Assembly: GCA_035578155.1 (NCBI GenBank)
Contig: JAPWDM010000008.1
Location: 7,185,847 to 7,249,846, forward strand
Direction: 5' to 3'
Length of the DNA: 64,000 bases
DNA from: Brachynemurus nebulosus
Lineage: Eukaryota > Arthropoda > Insecta > Neuroptera > Myrmeleontidae
Made by a program: the position numbers and the translations under genes. This document shows, one piece after another, positions 1 through 11,846 of this stretch. Within the stretch, counting starts at the first letter, position 1, and each line of letters opens with the position of its first letter. The notes under the pieces are model-generated. The model saw nothing but the letters and a program-made list of their open reading frames with translations. It was not told the origin of the DNA and made no database searches.

Positions 1-1142
1 CTTGATGTAATAAATGTTTTATAACACGTGTTACACTGATATGGCTTTTCACCGCTGTGCAGTCTTTCATGTTGTCTTAAATGGCCCAGTTGAGTGAATG
101 TATGCGAACATGAATTACATTTATACGGTTTTTCACCGGTATGAAGTCTTTTATGTACTTTATAATTACTCGAATCAGTAAACGTTTTCGAACACATATT
201 ACATTCAAAACGTTTTTCACCGGTGTGAGTTCTATTATGCCTTCTTAAATCACTTGAAGTAATAAACTTTTTCGTACATATGTTACATTCGTATGGTCTT
301 TCGCCGCTGTGAATTCGTTCATGCGCTCTTAAATTACACAATTGATTAAATGACGTTGAACATATATTACATTTGTAGGGTTTTTCGCCCGTGTGAATTC
401 GTTCGTGAACTTTTAAAATATTTTGTTTATGAAACGTTTTTGAACAGACAGTGCATTCGTACGGTTTCTCAGCGAGGTGAATAGCTTGGTGCTTTGTTAA
501 ATTACTTGATATAATAAATGTTTTATAACATATGTTACATTTATATGGTTTTTCGCCGGTGTGAGTTCTTTCATGTCGTTTTAAATTACTTAAATCACTA
601 AACCTTCTCGCACATACACTACATTCATACGGTTTTTCGCCACTGTGAATTCTCTCGTGTGTTTTTAAAGTACCTAATTGATTAAATGTTTTAGTACATA
701 TGTTACATTTTAAGGGTTTTTCACCCGTGTGAATTCTTTTATGAGCTTTTAATATATTTAGTTTATGAAACGTTTTAGAACAAACAGTACATTTATACGG
801 TTTTTTATCGATGTGAGTTGCTTCATGTCTCTTTAAATTACCTGGTAGAGTGAATGTTTTCGAACATATGTTACATTTATGCGGTTTTTCACCGGTGTGA
901 ATTTTTTCATGCCTTTTAAAATCACCTAACCGATTAAATGTTTTCGAACATATGTTACACTTGCGTAGTTTGTTACGAATACATGTTAATTCTGATTGAT
1001 CAAATGTCTTCAAACAATTGTCACTCGTAAATTGTATTTCGCCAGCTTCATCTCGTTCGATACTGACTTCCGTATCTTTTAGGAAGTTTAAGTTATAACT
1101 TTCGGTTTTTATCTCTGTATCATTTTCTTCATCAATCGGCTC
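1..1142 (-). CDS. ZNF gene A1, exon 2 (C2H2 finger array, cut by left edge)
   Basis: Second coding exon of a family A zinc-finger gene, probably a nuclear sequence-specific DNA-binding protein. On the minus strand a pyrimidine-rich acceptor ending in AG at 1144-1143 precedes the open frame, which begins EPIDEENDTEIKTE. This matches the exon 2 starts of A2 to A5. An acidic linker and an eroded finger (a DNCLKTFDQ segment without a full second half) come first. C2H2 fingers follow at an 84-nt period: about 11 complete fingers from roughly 970 to 46, then a twelfth interrupted at base 1. The joins are TGEKP-like, the usual linker for finger arrays wrapping the DNA major groove. No stop codon is seen, so the C-terminus lies outside the window. 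The IKTE segment is a sumoylation-type motif. The frame is intact throughout, so it looks functional. Confidence 0.9.
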
Positions 1143-1586
1143 CTAAAAAGTAATTTAATTATTTAAATCACTATATAATACATAATAATAATCTTATTTT
1201 TATTTATTTTTTTATTTTTATTGTTGTTTTTATTTTTATATTTATTAACTTCTCATAGGAAGTTATTGTAATGGGTCCGATTTTACGAATCGCTAATTTT
1301 GACATATCTTCACGTTTCAAGGTCACTAGAATCCGAATCCATCGTTTTTAGCGTGATGTCTGTGCGTGCGTTCGTTAATTCGTTCGTGGATTTTTTTTCG
1401 TCTCGCATATCTCGAGAACAAATGATGACATCAACTCCGGACTAATTTCATTAGATGTGTAATCAAAAAATGAAGACCGGATAAAGTTTTCAGCAAATTC
1501 GGATTAGCGGTTTGTTTTTTGTGGTAAAAAAACGGAATTAACTTTATTAACATAGATTATATGGATTTTTACCGTAACATTATTAT

Positions 1587-2077
1587 AAAATTTGGGGGAC
1601 AATTCTACCCACACTGTCAACTTCCCATTGGGTGTCCTTAAAGACTACAGACTACTGTACATAAATAATTCTTTTTTCATTTCAGGCGACTCCTCCCCTG
1701 GGCTCCCGATAGAGGCTTTGCCCCTTGCCTTGCACCATACCGGGGGCTTCGCCTTCTGTATCTAAGGGTGGGGGCTCCACCCTTATCAAACAAATGATAA
1801 CATCATTTGTTCTCAAGATATGCGAGACAAAATATATTTTGGCAAAAAACTAATTTTTTCAAGTTTCTTATTTCGTTTTTTTTTTTTTAAATTTTGTAAT
1901 AAAATACTGGCGTTTTTAACATCAAGGAAGGTTCTTAGCCCCCAGTGTGGTGCAAGGAGCAAAGCCTCTATCGGGAGGAGTCCCGTGAATTTAAAAAAAA
2001 GTTATTCATGTGCAATCGTCTTTACGGGCATCCAATGGGAAGTTGACAGTGTGGGTAGACCTGTCTCTCCAAATTTT
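1587..2077. repeat. Inverted-repeat element in A1 intron
   Basis: Arms at about 1587-1647 and 2009-2077 are reverse complements, sharing the segment that reads cccacactgtcaacttccca on the plus strand at about 1608-1627. Inner blocks at 1689-1725 and 1951-1985, both containing gatagaggctttgc or its complement, are inverted too. The short open frame between the arms is not conserved with anything I know. Probably a non-autonomous DNA transposon; no clear target duplication was found. Confidence 0.6.
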
Positions 2078-2973
2078 TATATATTGCTTCCGAGACTACT
2101 AAAGTAGCGGAAGTATTGTGATCACTTTTGAAAAATAAAAAATTTTTTCCTTCCAAAATAAAAATTTTCATGGACATATTACGTTTTAGAGCTTCCTGAA
2201 CAATTTTGGTTTGGTGTCTGTCCGTCCGTCCGTCTGTCTATCCGTCTGTAGTCGTCAGTTTGCACCATGTGGCATAACTTTGTACTATTCAACTGTTTTT
2301 AATGAAATTTTCAGAAATTATGCAGTTTGGTTCGTAGATGGTCCGCTATGAATTTAATCGAAATCGGAGTAACGGTAGCTATGCCGCCACCATGCCATTC
2401 CATTAATATACTAAATTGCACCAAGTGGCATAATTTCTGAACTATTCAATTCTTTTTTATGAAATTGTCAGAAACTATGCGATCTGGTTCCTAGATAGTC
2501 CCCTACAAATTTCATTGCATTCGGAGTAATAGTATCCACGGCGCTACCATAAAATCCCATTAAATGTCAATATCTTATTTACTGCTAGCCCTAGTTCGCT
2601 CAAATTTTTAAAGTATTTTTGGGGGTTAGTTTCTAAAATATTTTTGCTATTATTTTATAATTTAGCCTTTAATTAAGTATTTTGAGTTACAAATTTTTTT
2701 TATGAACTTTAAGGCGAAAATATAATTTCACGGTGTATATATTTGGTAGAATACTGTTTTAAAGTCTTTTACGAGTACGAGGAAGCTGTGTACCACATCC
2801 CATTGGCAGCATATTTTTACTTCTGTTTTATTGCTGTTTTTATTTTTATATTTATACATTTCTACTTCTATTTGATAGATATGAGCGTTACTTTATGGTA
2901 TTCCATTTAAAAATAAAAAGACAAGTCTGTGTCATTCAAAAACTTTAAATAAAATGGTATCAGCAAAGCAAAA

Positions 2974-3523
2974 ATGGGGAATTTGACTAATTTTGGGAAT
3001 TATTTTAAAACACACATATTTATGTATTATGCACGTATAAGTTTTTAATTTTTAAAAATGAGGCCGAAAATTGTTAGAAAAAATTATTTTGCAACTTGTT
3101 CTCAAAATTTGCGCGAAAACGTTGACTAGCTGTCAGTTACGTCACATTCTCTAGATAGCAACAGGTGTCCTGTAACTAAGAAAAAAAAATGTTTATTTTT
3201 CCTGTAACTAGGAAAATAAATTGTTGGTTTTTAAAAAAAATTAATTAAATTTTGACTAATTACCATAGTTATGGTTCGCTAACCGGAATTTAAGTAGCGA
3301 CACTAGTGGCGATAGTGTTGAAATATAAGAGAAAGCAACGTCATGTCATAGCCCGTTTCTGCTTACGTGGATTTTAACTAAAAAACTACTTTTTTATTTA
3401 ATTTTTTTTAAATCAAATAATGATAGTTAAGATGAATTAGTATAATTATTTGCTGTCTTTTATTATAAATTTTCATTAAAATTTGTTTCAATTGCTTTTC
3501 TTTGATACTGTCAAATACCCCAT
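2974..3523. mobile_element. MITE with GGGG(T/A)ATTTGAC termini, copy 1
   Basis: The left end aatggggaatttgac and the right end gtcaaataccccattg are inverted. A second copy with the same ends lies at 12686-13197, and the interiors share an acgtcac segment followed by a taactaagaaaaa-like stretch. No transposase is present. The frame at 3502-3786 is a Phe/Tyr/Ile-rich artefact of AT-rich DNA. Confidence 0.55.
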
Positions 3524-3783
3524 TGTCTTTTTATATCTATTTTATTTATACTTACTGGTTGTTTTACTATTATTATTTTGATATTTATATATTTTTAACG
3601 AAAGAAAATATTTTTCCTAATCCTTTATTTTATTTTATTATATTTTTGATTTTTTTTTATATTTATATTTCTGGTTTTATTATATTTATGATTTTTATAT
3701 TTATTATATTTTATGCTACTGAAGATGGCTTCAAAAGTAACCGAAACCGATCTAGCGAATATTTTATATTTTTTGTGGATCCT

Positions 3784-3860
3784 TAAGGGGACAAACTTTA
3801 TTATTATGTATTATCACCATTAATATAAGGGGACAAACTTTATTATTTATATTATCACCA
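3784..3860. repeat. Two-copy tandem duplication
   Basis: The unit beginning aaggggacaaactttattat occurs twice about 45 bp apart, each time followed by attatcacca. A simple local duplication. Confidence 0.7.
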
Positions 3861-4023
3861 CTATCAAGTTTTTTTTTTTTTTTTTTTGAAAAATTTAATT
3901 CGAATTGGCGTTGCGACTAAATAACCGAGAACAAAATAACCGAACAACAAAGTAACCACGGTTAATTAGGATTTTTCTTCTATTCCTAATACATTAAAAA
4001 TTAGATACAAGAAGGATACCTCA

Positions 4024-4230
4024 TTTCAGATGCAGATCATGAGTTTTCGTTAAAAAATTAAGTAATTCTTATATTCGAAACAAATCAACCTTCTATTCTT
4101 TTCTAAAAATAAACTGCAAATTTAAAATTTACATAAATACAACAATAAAAGAGATAAAGTCAGGAAAACGGAAATTATTCAAGCTCAAAGTCACGAAGCA
4201 TGGTTAAATTTAACTGAAATGAACCATAGT
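4024..4230. repeat. Dispersed repeat (second copy at 45183-45390)
   Basis: About 200 bp containing gatcatgagttttcgttaaa and catggttaaatttaactgaa are found almost unchanged near 45.2 kb in the same orientation. The adjacent 4270-4400 segment has its own copy at 61465-61590, so this is a mosaic of repeat pieces. No coding potential is seen. Confidence 0.7.
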
Positions 4231-4546
4231 AAAAGAGATGTGATACATCTGAGGAGTTCCAATTCTAAATAATTACCCTTCGCCCGAAAATGAGGTTTCA
4301 GTAATGCTCCCCTGTTAATTTTTCAATTATTTCTATTTACAACTTTTTTTTTTAGTTCCAAATACATAAAAAATTAGATGCAAAAAGGAATGTCATGGGT
4401 TTCGAATTAAGATACGTGCGGTTATAAATATTTTTTACCTTTTGACCGAAAATTTATTAACATATAAATAAATCAAAATCAGCGATTATTTTGTCGCTAT
4501 GTTATTTTGGCTACGGTTATTACAGAACTTTTCAATTCACACTTAC

Positions 4547-4717
4547 TGGTTTGACATTTAGTAACGGTGAGTTTGTAAGATCATTTACGTTTTCCAGTCC
4601 ATCATTTTCTTGAGGTTCTACTGGTTCTTGTTTTATTTCTGTTAAAAATATTGTTTGTACTTTTCCCGTATCAACAAATTCGAATTTAACAGTATTATCA
4701 TTAGTTTGTTCCTCCAT
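4547..4717 (-). CDS. ZNF gene A1, exon 1 (family A leader)
   Basis: First coding exon of A1: 57 codons from the ATG at 4717-4715, beginning MEEQTNDNTVKFEFVD. The donor GTAAGTG follows directly after codon 57, giving phase 0 into the exon starting at 1142. The leader carries the core KFEFVD at residues 11-16 and LTEIKQEP near residues 25-32, both shared with A2 to A5. IKQE fits the psi-K-x-E sumoylation consensus. An in-frame TTG upstream is not used, because the ATG is conserved in all five paralogs. The leader does not resemble ZAD, BTB, KRAB or SCAN. The gene faces away from A2, so the two may share upstream control. Confidence 0.85.
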
Positions 4718-5153
4718 TAGGTTCAATTTTTTGTAAACTATTGCTTCGACAATTCTACACTTGTACCACTTCTATTATGTAGTGATTTTTATTTTTTAAA
4801 CATGGCCAACATGGATTCGCCAGTAAGGATGTACCCGACAAGAAAATTCCAACTTTTTCCATTGAGTTTGAAATATGTTAAACAAAAACAATAAACGATT
4901 CCGCATCGATTAGTAAAAAGAAAATTGTATGTCACGGACAAATTAAACGAAATAATTAATGTTAATGTTCTCATTTATCGTGTGTTGGGTGTGTTGTTTG
5001 AACCGAAAGTAGCATAGTTACGAATAAATTTGTAAAATTTATCATATTTTATCCAACTTTCGTGAGAAAAAAATAGTTTTATGAACCTTCTACTTTGTAT
5101 TATTTTTTAATGAAAAAAAAGAACCGATCCCACCGGCCTATCTTTTTCGTAAA

Positions 5154-5288
5154 AATTAAAATAAAATTTAGAAGCCGGAACCACGCGGTTTTTACGCTAT
5201 TTTAAAAAACTGTGCCCGCCATTTTCGACGACAAATGTGGTAAAACATCTCTATGGGTAAAACATATAATGAATGTTTTCCATTTAGG
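5154..5288. repeat. Direct repeat, copy 1
   Basis: The segment beginning taaaatttagaagccggaac recurs at 5752-5886 with only scattered differences, in the same orientation about 600 bp away. The right-hand part contains gggtaaaacatataatgaat in both copies. Possibly paired ends of an unrecognised element. Confidence 0.7.
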
Positions 5289-5751
5289 ATCACAGACGAC
5301 ACAGTGCATTTTTTCGTAAAAATTAACTCTGCACTCAAGCAAAAAAAAAGTGAGTTGTAAATAGGCTGGTAAGACATGTAGCACATAACAACGACCGACG
5401 TTCTCTTTTTGACAGATTCTTTTGACGTTCTAACCTTGTTTCCCCAAAGTTGAATACTAAATGCGCTAAATGCGTCATCAATGCTGTTTTTATTAGTTTT
5501 TAATTTTAAAAAATAATTCAACCTGATTTTGTATTATTTTATTTACAATTTTTCTAATAAATGAATGTGTTTGCAGTTATTAAATAAAATATTCATGTAA
5601 TGTGAAGTATGAGCAGTCATTACTGTTCAACATTCAGTGTGTCATGTGGTACATGTCTTATGATCTAACAGACTAAACACTTTTAAATATGGTAGAGTTA
5701 ATGGACAAACCACCTTATCATGCTGTACATGTCTTATAAGCGCAAAGCGTT

Positions 5752-5886
5752 AAAATAAAATTTAGAAGCCGGAACCACGCGGTTCTCACGCTATTTTAAA
5801 AAACTGTGCCCGCCATTTTCGACCACAAATGTGGTAAAACTCTCTATGGGTAAAACATATAATGAATGTTTTCCATTTAGGAAACA
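5752..5886. repeat. Direct repeat, copy 2
   Basis: Second copy of the repeat at 5154-5288, same orientation. The 460 bp between the copies holds no recognisable gene. Confidence 0.7.
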
Positions 5887-6792
5887 TAGACGACAGAGTG
5901 CTTTTTTTTTGTTCTGCACAAAAAACTAATTTTTTTAGATTTTAATCTTTTAATTGCTTTTAGATGCAATTAGAAGATTAGTTTTGCAATAAAATTTAAA
6001 AAATAGTTTTTTTATTAAAAAAAAAAGAAAATGCATTGTGTCACACAGTGTTTTCTAAATGGAACATACTCTGTACGTCAACTATGAGGAGTGGACAGAA
6101 TAATAATTCCGATTGGTGCTAAATCCGATGTCAACCATAGTCAAATTAAATCTTTATTTTATAGAAAAAATTTATTAATTGATATAATTTTTTTATATAG
6201 TACACATCTTAATTCATAAAATAAGTGTTTCTAGTAATAATTTAACATTATGGTTAATTTTCAAAAAATTTTAGATGTAGTACTCGGGCCATCCTTAAGT
6301 GAGTGCTCTTCTATATATACATACATAGAGCATCTAGAGAGAAAATACATATTTCTATACTACTGGAACCTATGTAACCACTTGAGATAGAAAATATGTT
6401 GTATACGTGCACGGTGTTTACTTTGTATTTGTGCGGTAAACTCTGTTTGTGTGAGTGGTGATAGCCGTCACGTGACCTTTGGTTCACATACATGTATGTG
6501 ATGTGTGTGATACCACAACGCTACTTGTGCCGGTTCAACAATCAAATTTATTGTTGTTTGACTGACTTACACTGAGCGACAGGTACTGACCAACTGACAC
6601 CTAAGCAGCCTAAGATGCACATACTTCCACATAAGTGATTGCAGAAAAGAGACAGTTATATTCGTTCTATTTGTTCTGTGTATACATATATAGTGTTATT
6701 CTCTTTGGTCATAGCCGTAAATCACGAATAGAATCTACGGAATCTACTACGGGACCTGCTACAAAACGTACAAAAAAAAATTGAGTGGAATA

Positions 6793-6981
6793 ATGGAGAA
6801 CCAAACCAGCAATATTCCTGTTAAATTTGAATTTGTTGATATGGGAAAAGTTAGTGATAATGACCATAATGATTCAATGTTATTAAGTGAAATAAAACAA
6901 GAACCAATTGAATTTGAAGAACATAGGGTATTTGAAAATATAAATGAGGTTACAAAGTCATGGCAGCCAGATATAAAACTA
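6793..6981 (+). CDS. ZNF gene A2, exon 1 (family A leader)
   Basis: First coding exon of A2: 63 codons from the ATG at 6793, beginning MENQTSNIPVKFEFVDMGKV and ending QPDIKL. The donor GTAAGTG begins at 6982 on a codon boundary (phase 0). It shares KFEFVD and SEIKQEP with the other family A leaders; IKQE is a sumoylation-type motif. It has a few more residues (an SDNDHND insertion) than A1 and A5. A TTG 12 nt upstream is in frame, but the ATG is conserved in the paralogs. Reading through the donor gives only VSEFK and a stop, which supports splicing. Confidence 0.87.
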
Positions 6982-8820
6982 GTAAGTGAATTCAAATAAA
7001 TAAAATTTTACAAAATAAAAGCTTTTTAAAAGTAAAAAATAAATAATAGCACGAATTTTGAAGTCAGGCGGGGTGTCGTATAAAAAATTGCAATCGGATA
7101 TTCTTGCAAAATTCATGAATTTTTCAAGATCTACATTTTTTTATACTACACGTCCCGCCTGACTTCAAAATTCGTGCTATTATTTATTTTTTACTTTTTG
7201 ATGTTGATTTTTTTAAAAAAGCTTTTATTTTATACCTTTTAGTGACAATGCTTATTAGCTCTTATAGTGATAATTGCTTAAAAGAGTAAGTATTCCCAAT
7301 TTCATACGTTTAGGTGGAATAGTTTCAAAAACTTCATTGTCTAAAAATCATAATTTTGGGCACTCACTGACTTTGCTTTGAAATTTGGAACAGAAATAGT
7401 GTTCAAAGTCATAATTACTAGGAAAATAAAAATCATTGAAAATCAAACCACACCTAATAATTTTTCAAGTCATTGAATTTTAAATTAGATATTGTCAGAA
7501 AATTATTTTTAGAATAATTAGATCAACATAAATTTAAAAATATGTTACTATAGTTTACCAAGAAACTAAGCCCCAATAAAAATAAAAACCAAAAAAAAAA
7601 AGAACGACTGTCGACGCAAACTAAGGAACGTCACGTAAACTTTTCGATCCCAGCTCGGAGCCAGCACCCACCACAATTCGGTATCCGTCGGAATGGCGGC
7701 CTGCCAGTGCGGCAGGAAGGTGTCAACGTTGATTTTCTCTCTAAGTAAATAATTTTGCATAATTATTATACAAATTTTAAAATTGCCATAATTATTCATA
7801 TTAGTGAGGTGGTCAAAAAATTACTCAACCAATGTTAACTCGGCAATTCCCAAGCCGCGATCTATCGACAAAATATTCTTATTTTGTGCTAGTTTTTATC
7901 TTTAGATACTCAACATATAAAAAATAAATAATTGGAAAAAAATACCCTTCAGTTTTTTGTTAAATGGCGTGTCAATTATAGGTCATACGGGCCGTTATTT
8001 GTAATATAACTGAGTAAAACGGTATGAAATTACTGGCAAAAAATCACTTTCATTACAAGTTTAATTCTTGTTATAACAATAATAACAGTACCTACTTTTT
8101 AGACATTTTTATAACAGCGAAAATACCACAAGATACACTCACGCGCAACAAAACAGCAAATCGTTTGTTTGAAACAACAGAATTAATTTGACCGTTAACA
8201 TAACTTCAGTGTTGCCAAATGAAAACCATGAATACTACTAAGTACTAGAGAGAATGCTGTGTATTACAAATACATTAAGAAATTGAAGCAAAAAAATTGA
8301 CTGATGTGGGCAAAAAAAATGACTGATGGGATTACTTTAATGGCGGTCAAACCATTAATTTAATGGTTTAATTGGTTTATCTAATATTTATAAACAAGTC
8401 TCCGTGGTTACGATTTGGGCTTACTAAAATGGAGTCATGCTTCAAAATTTAATGCCTGTGTTATCTCTAGGAAACATATGTTAATATGTTTGATTCAGTG
8501 CTCTGTGACTAAGTATTAACATTTTAGTCGTAACACATTTATTTTTAAAATTTGTTATATTGTCTGTAAAAAAAAATTACAAATCACTGTCACCTAGAGG
8601 TAACACTGGGAATTTCCGAGTTAATAAAATTTTTATGTGACCACCTGGAGAGCTTTATCTACTAACCAAAAAAAGAATGGCGCAAATTGGCCCAAAAATG
8701 TGGGAGAAATCGGTGTACATACATTAAAAAAAACATACGGGTTGAATTGAGAACTTTCTCGTTTTTGAAGTCGGTTAAAAAAAAAAACTTTACAGGCATT
8801 ATAATTAAGTTACTTTTTAG
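6982..8820 (+). other. Intron of A2 (1.84 kb)
   Basis: Inferred GT-AG intron from GTAAGT at 6982 to TTTTTAG ending at 8820, phase 0. It holds a long hairpin element (7008-7236). From 7240 to 8820 I see only AT-rich unique sequence; open frames at 7566-7799 and 8687-8887 show no family features, and the latter overlaps the true exon in another frame. Confidence 0.8.
7008..7236. mobile_element. Fold-back element in A2 intron
   Basis: Arms at about 7011-7080 and 7142-7235 are reverse complements: the left arm contains aataatagcacgaattttga followed by agtcaggcggg, and the right arm its complement. The loop is about 60 nt. Size and structure fit a MITE; the target duplication is unclear because the flanks are A/T runs. 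Confidence 0.7.
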
Positions 8821-9894
8821 GAGCCGAATGAAGAAGATGAAAATGATACGAAAATCAAAATCGAGGAAAATGAAGCAAGTGATATAAAGTTTAAGTGTGA
8901 TAATTGTTCAGTGATATTTGATCAGTTAGAAAATTTTGAAAAACATAAATTAACGTGTATTGATAAGAAACAGTACAAATGTAATTTATGTTCGAAACGA
9001 TTTACCACTAAAACTTACCTAAAAGCCCATAAAAGAACACACAGTGATGAAACACCGTATACGTGTGATGTGTGTTCTAAAACATTCACGCTGTTAAGTA
9101 ATTTAAAACAACATGAAATAGTGCACACCGGCGAGAAACCGTACGAATGTGATCTATGTTCGAAAACATTCAATAAATTACACAATTTAAAACAACATGA
9201 ACGTGTGCACACGGGTGAACGGCCATTTAAATGTCGCGCATGCGCGAAAACGTTCACATTTTCAACATGTCTAATAAGACATGAACGCACGCACACTGGT
9301 CAACGGCCATACAAGTGTGAACTGTGTGGAAAAACGTTCAGTTGCACGGCACATTTAAAAAGGCACATAATCACACACACCGGCGAGAAGGGATACGAGT
9401 GCAGTGTGTGTTCGAAAGTGTTCAATCAGAAGTGGAGTTTAAAGGCGCACGAAAGAATTCACACCGGTGAAAAACCGTACGCGTGTAATATGTGTACTAA
9501 AACGTTCAATCAAATTGGTAGCCTAAAATCACACGAACGATTTCATACCGGTGAAAAACCGTTTAAATGTAACACATGTTCTAAAACGTTCACCACAATA
9601 AGCCATTTAAAAATACACGAACGAATTCATAGCGGTGAAAAACCGTACGAGTGCGATATCTGTTCTAAAACGTTTACACAGTTGAATAGTTTAAAAACGC
9701 ATAACAGAATTCACACCGGTGAAAAACCATTTAAATGCAACGTGTGCACGAAAGCGTTTAATACGCTGGGTCATCTGAGAGCGCATGAGCGAATTCATAG
9801 CGGTGAAAAACCGTATCGGTGTAGCGTGTGTTCGAAATCATTTATTACGTCCACACTTTTAAATAGACATAAAAAAGTTCACACGGATGTATAA
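8821..9894 (+). CDS. ZNF gene A2, exon 2 (CCHC finger plus 11 C2H2 fingers)
   Basis: Second coding exon of A2: 357 codons and a TAA, giving a protein of about 420 residues with exon 1. It begins EPNEEDENDTKIKIEE right after the acceptor; IKIE is a second sumoylation-type motif. A CCHC-type finger comes first (C-x2-C, then H-x3-C, CDNC to LTC), followed by eleven regular C2H2 fingers with TGEKP or SGEKP linkers up to the end. All Cys and His ligands of the eleven are present. The helix contact positions differ from finger to finger, so it should read a long specific site. Probably a nuclear transcriptional regulator. The array is intact and has the richest third-position variation of the group, suggesting an older member. 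Antisense frames here are shadows. Confidence 0.93.
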   Translation, partial: EPNEEDENDTKIKIEENEASDIKFKCDNCSVIFDQLENFEKHKLTCIDKKQYKCNLCSKRFTTKTYLKAHKRTHSDETPYTCDVCSKTFTLLSNLKQHEIVHTGEKPYECDLCSKTFNKLHNLKQHERVHTGERPFKCRACAKTFTFSTCLIRHERTHTGQRPYKCELCGKTFSCTAHLKRHIITHTGEKGYECSVCSKVFNQKWSLKAHERIHTGEKPYACNMCTKTFNQIGSLKSHERFHTGEKPFKCNTCSKTFTTISHLKIHERIHSGEKPYECDICSKTFTQLNSLKTHNRIHTGEKPFKCNVCTKAFNTLGHLRAHERIHSGEKPYRCSVCSKSFITSTLLNRHKKVHTDV

Positions 9895-9937
9895 AATAAT
9901 ATCCCTGCGGGTTACAAAAATTCGATAGTTTCGTGTT

Positions 9938-10489
9938 ACCCTACGTTTAGACATACGATTTCAATCGAATGTTAATCGAATCGAACGAAAATCGTATAAC
10001 AATTGGATGTGTAAACCGGTAATCCAATTATGATCGTATTGCCTTCAATTTCAAAACGATTTTTATAAAAATAGATTGTAATCCTATTTTAGTTCGATTT
10101 TTTGAAAATCAAGATGGCGCAAACTGAAAATATTAAGAAAGATCATATGCATATTATTATTATTTTAAAGATAAGTGTGCCTGCAATTTTTTTTTCATTG
10201 ACATTTAAATTTGTTCAATTTTTAATGAGATTAAAAAATAAAGAAAAATGCAATTGGATGCACATTTTATAATATTTCCTATAATTATGTATATTTTATA
10301 CTTGTCATTTAGGTAAATGATTTATACATATAAAATCAGAGGTTATGTGAATTCTTATAAGCTGATATTTTATGAAAGCGCCATTTTCTTTTCTTAAAAT
10401 CGAAAGAAGAAATCGTATGTGTATAAACCCGCAAATATCATTAAACGATTTTCATCCAATCAAAATCGTGTGTATAAACGCTCCCTTAG
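9938..10489. mobile_element. Palindrome-motif element downstream of A2
   Basis: The left end reads ccctacgtttagacatacga and the right end, reversed, gggagcgtttatacacacga; both arms then repeat an AATCG-type motif in opposite orientation. It is about 550 bp with no coding region. It resembles the other short-motif fold-back elements of the window; a clean target duplication was not found. Confidence 0.55.
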
Positions 10490-10838
10490 ATATGCATAGA
10501 GACAGGGTTTTGGTTTTGTAGTTCAGTAACTAGAATTTTTGTACAACTCTGAGCATTTGAATACAGTGGGAGGATCGATCTAGAGATGTCGATTTTAAAT
10601 CGCTTAATCGAAGCTTAAAAAATCGATTCTTTTTTCGTTTGAATCGATTATTAAAAGTAAGAGATCGATAACCGATTTTTTTCAAAAATAATTTCATTTT
10701 AATTGTAATTCTTTGTGTGTTAAAAGAAAGAAACATGTGTTAAAATGAAATACAAAAAAAAAAACGTTATTGTTAATTGTCACTTTTTACTCGTAGGTAT
10801 CAACGATCCCCCCACATATGGCTCTATATAACTACATA

Positions 10839-11846
10839 TCGTCAGCTAATCAGCTTAAGAAGAAAAGTGCCTAACTCCGGTTTAAAAAATAAATATACCA
10901 TGTGAGTTTTTTGAGAGTTGCCATTTTGATTACAACCAAATTTGTATGATAGAAATGGTACTGGAATAGTGATGAGCAAAATTAGTCTTGGTCTTGCAGT
11001 CTTGTCTTGGTCTTGCATTTTTTGCAAGACCAAGACCAAGACCAAAACTATGTATACCAAGAACAAGACCAAGACTATAAGTATGGCTGCAAGACCAATA
11101 CCAAGACTCAAATGAGTAAGACCAAGACAAAAGCAAGAAAAAAGCAAGACTTTTGCTAAACTATTTAAATAGTTTAAAAGTCTAATTAATATATAAAGAT
11201 AGTAAAAATTCTGATTTTAGAAGAAAAAAGTTCGCTAATAAAAAAATGCAAGAAAGTGCAAGATTTTTTAGCAATAACAAGACCAAGACCAAGACTCAAA
11301 CTGCTCTAGCAAGACTAATACCAAGACTCTTAATGCAAGAACAAGACCAAGACTGCCAAGTCTTGGTCTTGGTCTTGCATTTGCTCATCACTATACTGGA
11401 AAAGGTTCTTTTCTTGGATGTAATGGAAATGTAACCAACCTATCTGGAAATGTAGCAAACTATCGGTTGAGGTAGCCTCAAGTACATATGCATATTTTTA
11501 CCGGCTAACTGATAAATTAAAGAAAAATTAAAAAATTAAACTAGGGTAAAAAAATTTTTTTTGCTCATTTATGTTGTTAATTAATGCATTAGATCAGTTT
11601 TATCGAAAAATTAATATATAGTCTCATTTAAAAATCTGTAAGTTTGTATCATAGCTCAAAAACCACAAGAGCTATAAAGCTCCTGACTGTAGCAATCGGT
11701 TGCCCCCATCGATATCTACAACTCTTATTTGAACAATTTTTCGATTAAATAAACGGTTTGGCTGTAATAAAAATGGCAACTCTCAAAAAACTCACACAGT
11801 ATTAATATCTAGAGGCTAATTTCATCCACTTTTCTTCTTAAGCCGA

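Larger units (their letters stand above)
1143..4546 (-). other. Intron of A1 (3.4 kb, repeat-filled)
   Basis: Inferred intron. Read on the minus strand, the donor GTAAGT (4546-4541) follows a codon boundary and the acceptor AG lies at 1144-1143, so it is phase 0 like its paralogs. It holds an inverted-repeat element (1587-2077), a stretch rich in tccgtccg-type simple repeat (2215-2255), a MITE (2974-3523), a short tandem duplication (3784-3860) and a dispersed repeat (4024-4230). No gene is seen in it. Confidence 0.75.
4718..6792. promoter_or_regulatory. Intergenic region between divergent genes A1 and A2
   Basis: About 2.07 kb separate the start codons of the head-to-head genes A1 and A2, so promoters for both presumably lie here; no core element can be assigned with confidence. 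It contains a 130-bp direct repeat (5154-5288 and 5752-5886) and AT-rich filler. Open frames here (for example 5192-5521 minus) are not conserved between the two repeat copies and are judged spurious. Confidence 0.5.

Noticed and set aside
1..1000. Regular ~84-bp spacing that could suggest a CRISPR or satellite array
   Set aside because: The spacing is the C2H2 finger period on the minus strand with conserved Cys and His codons; repeats vary and there are no spacer-type units.
3502..3786. Phe/Tyr/Ile-rich frame resembling a membrane protein
   Set aside because: An AT-rich stretch at the end of a MITE; composition artefact without conservation.
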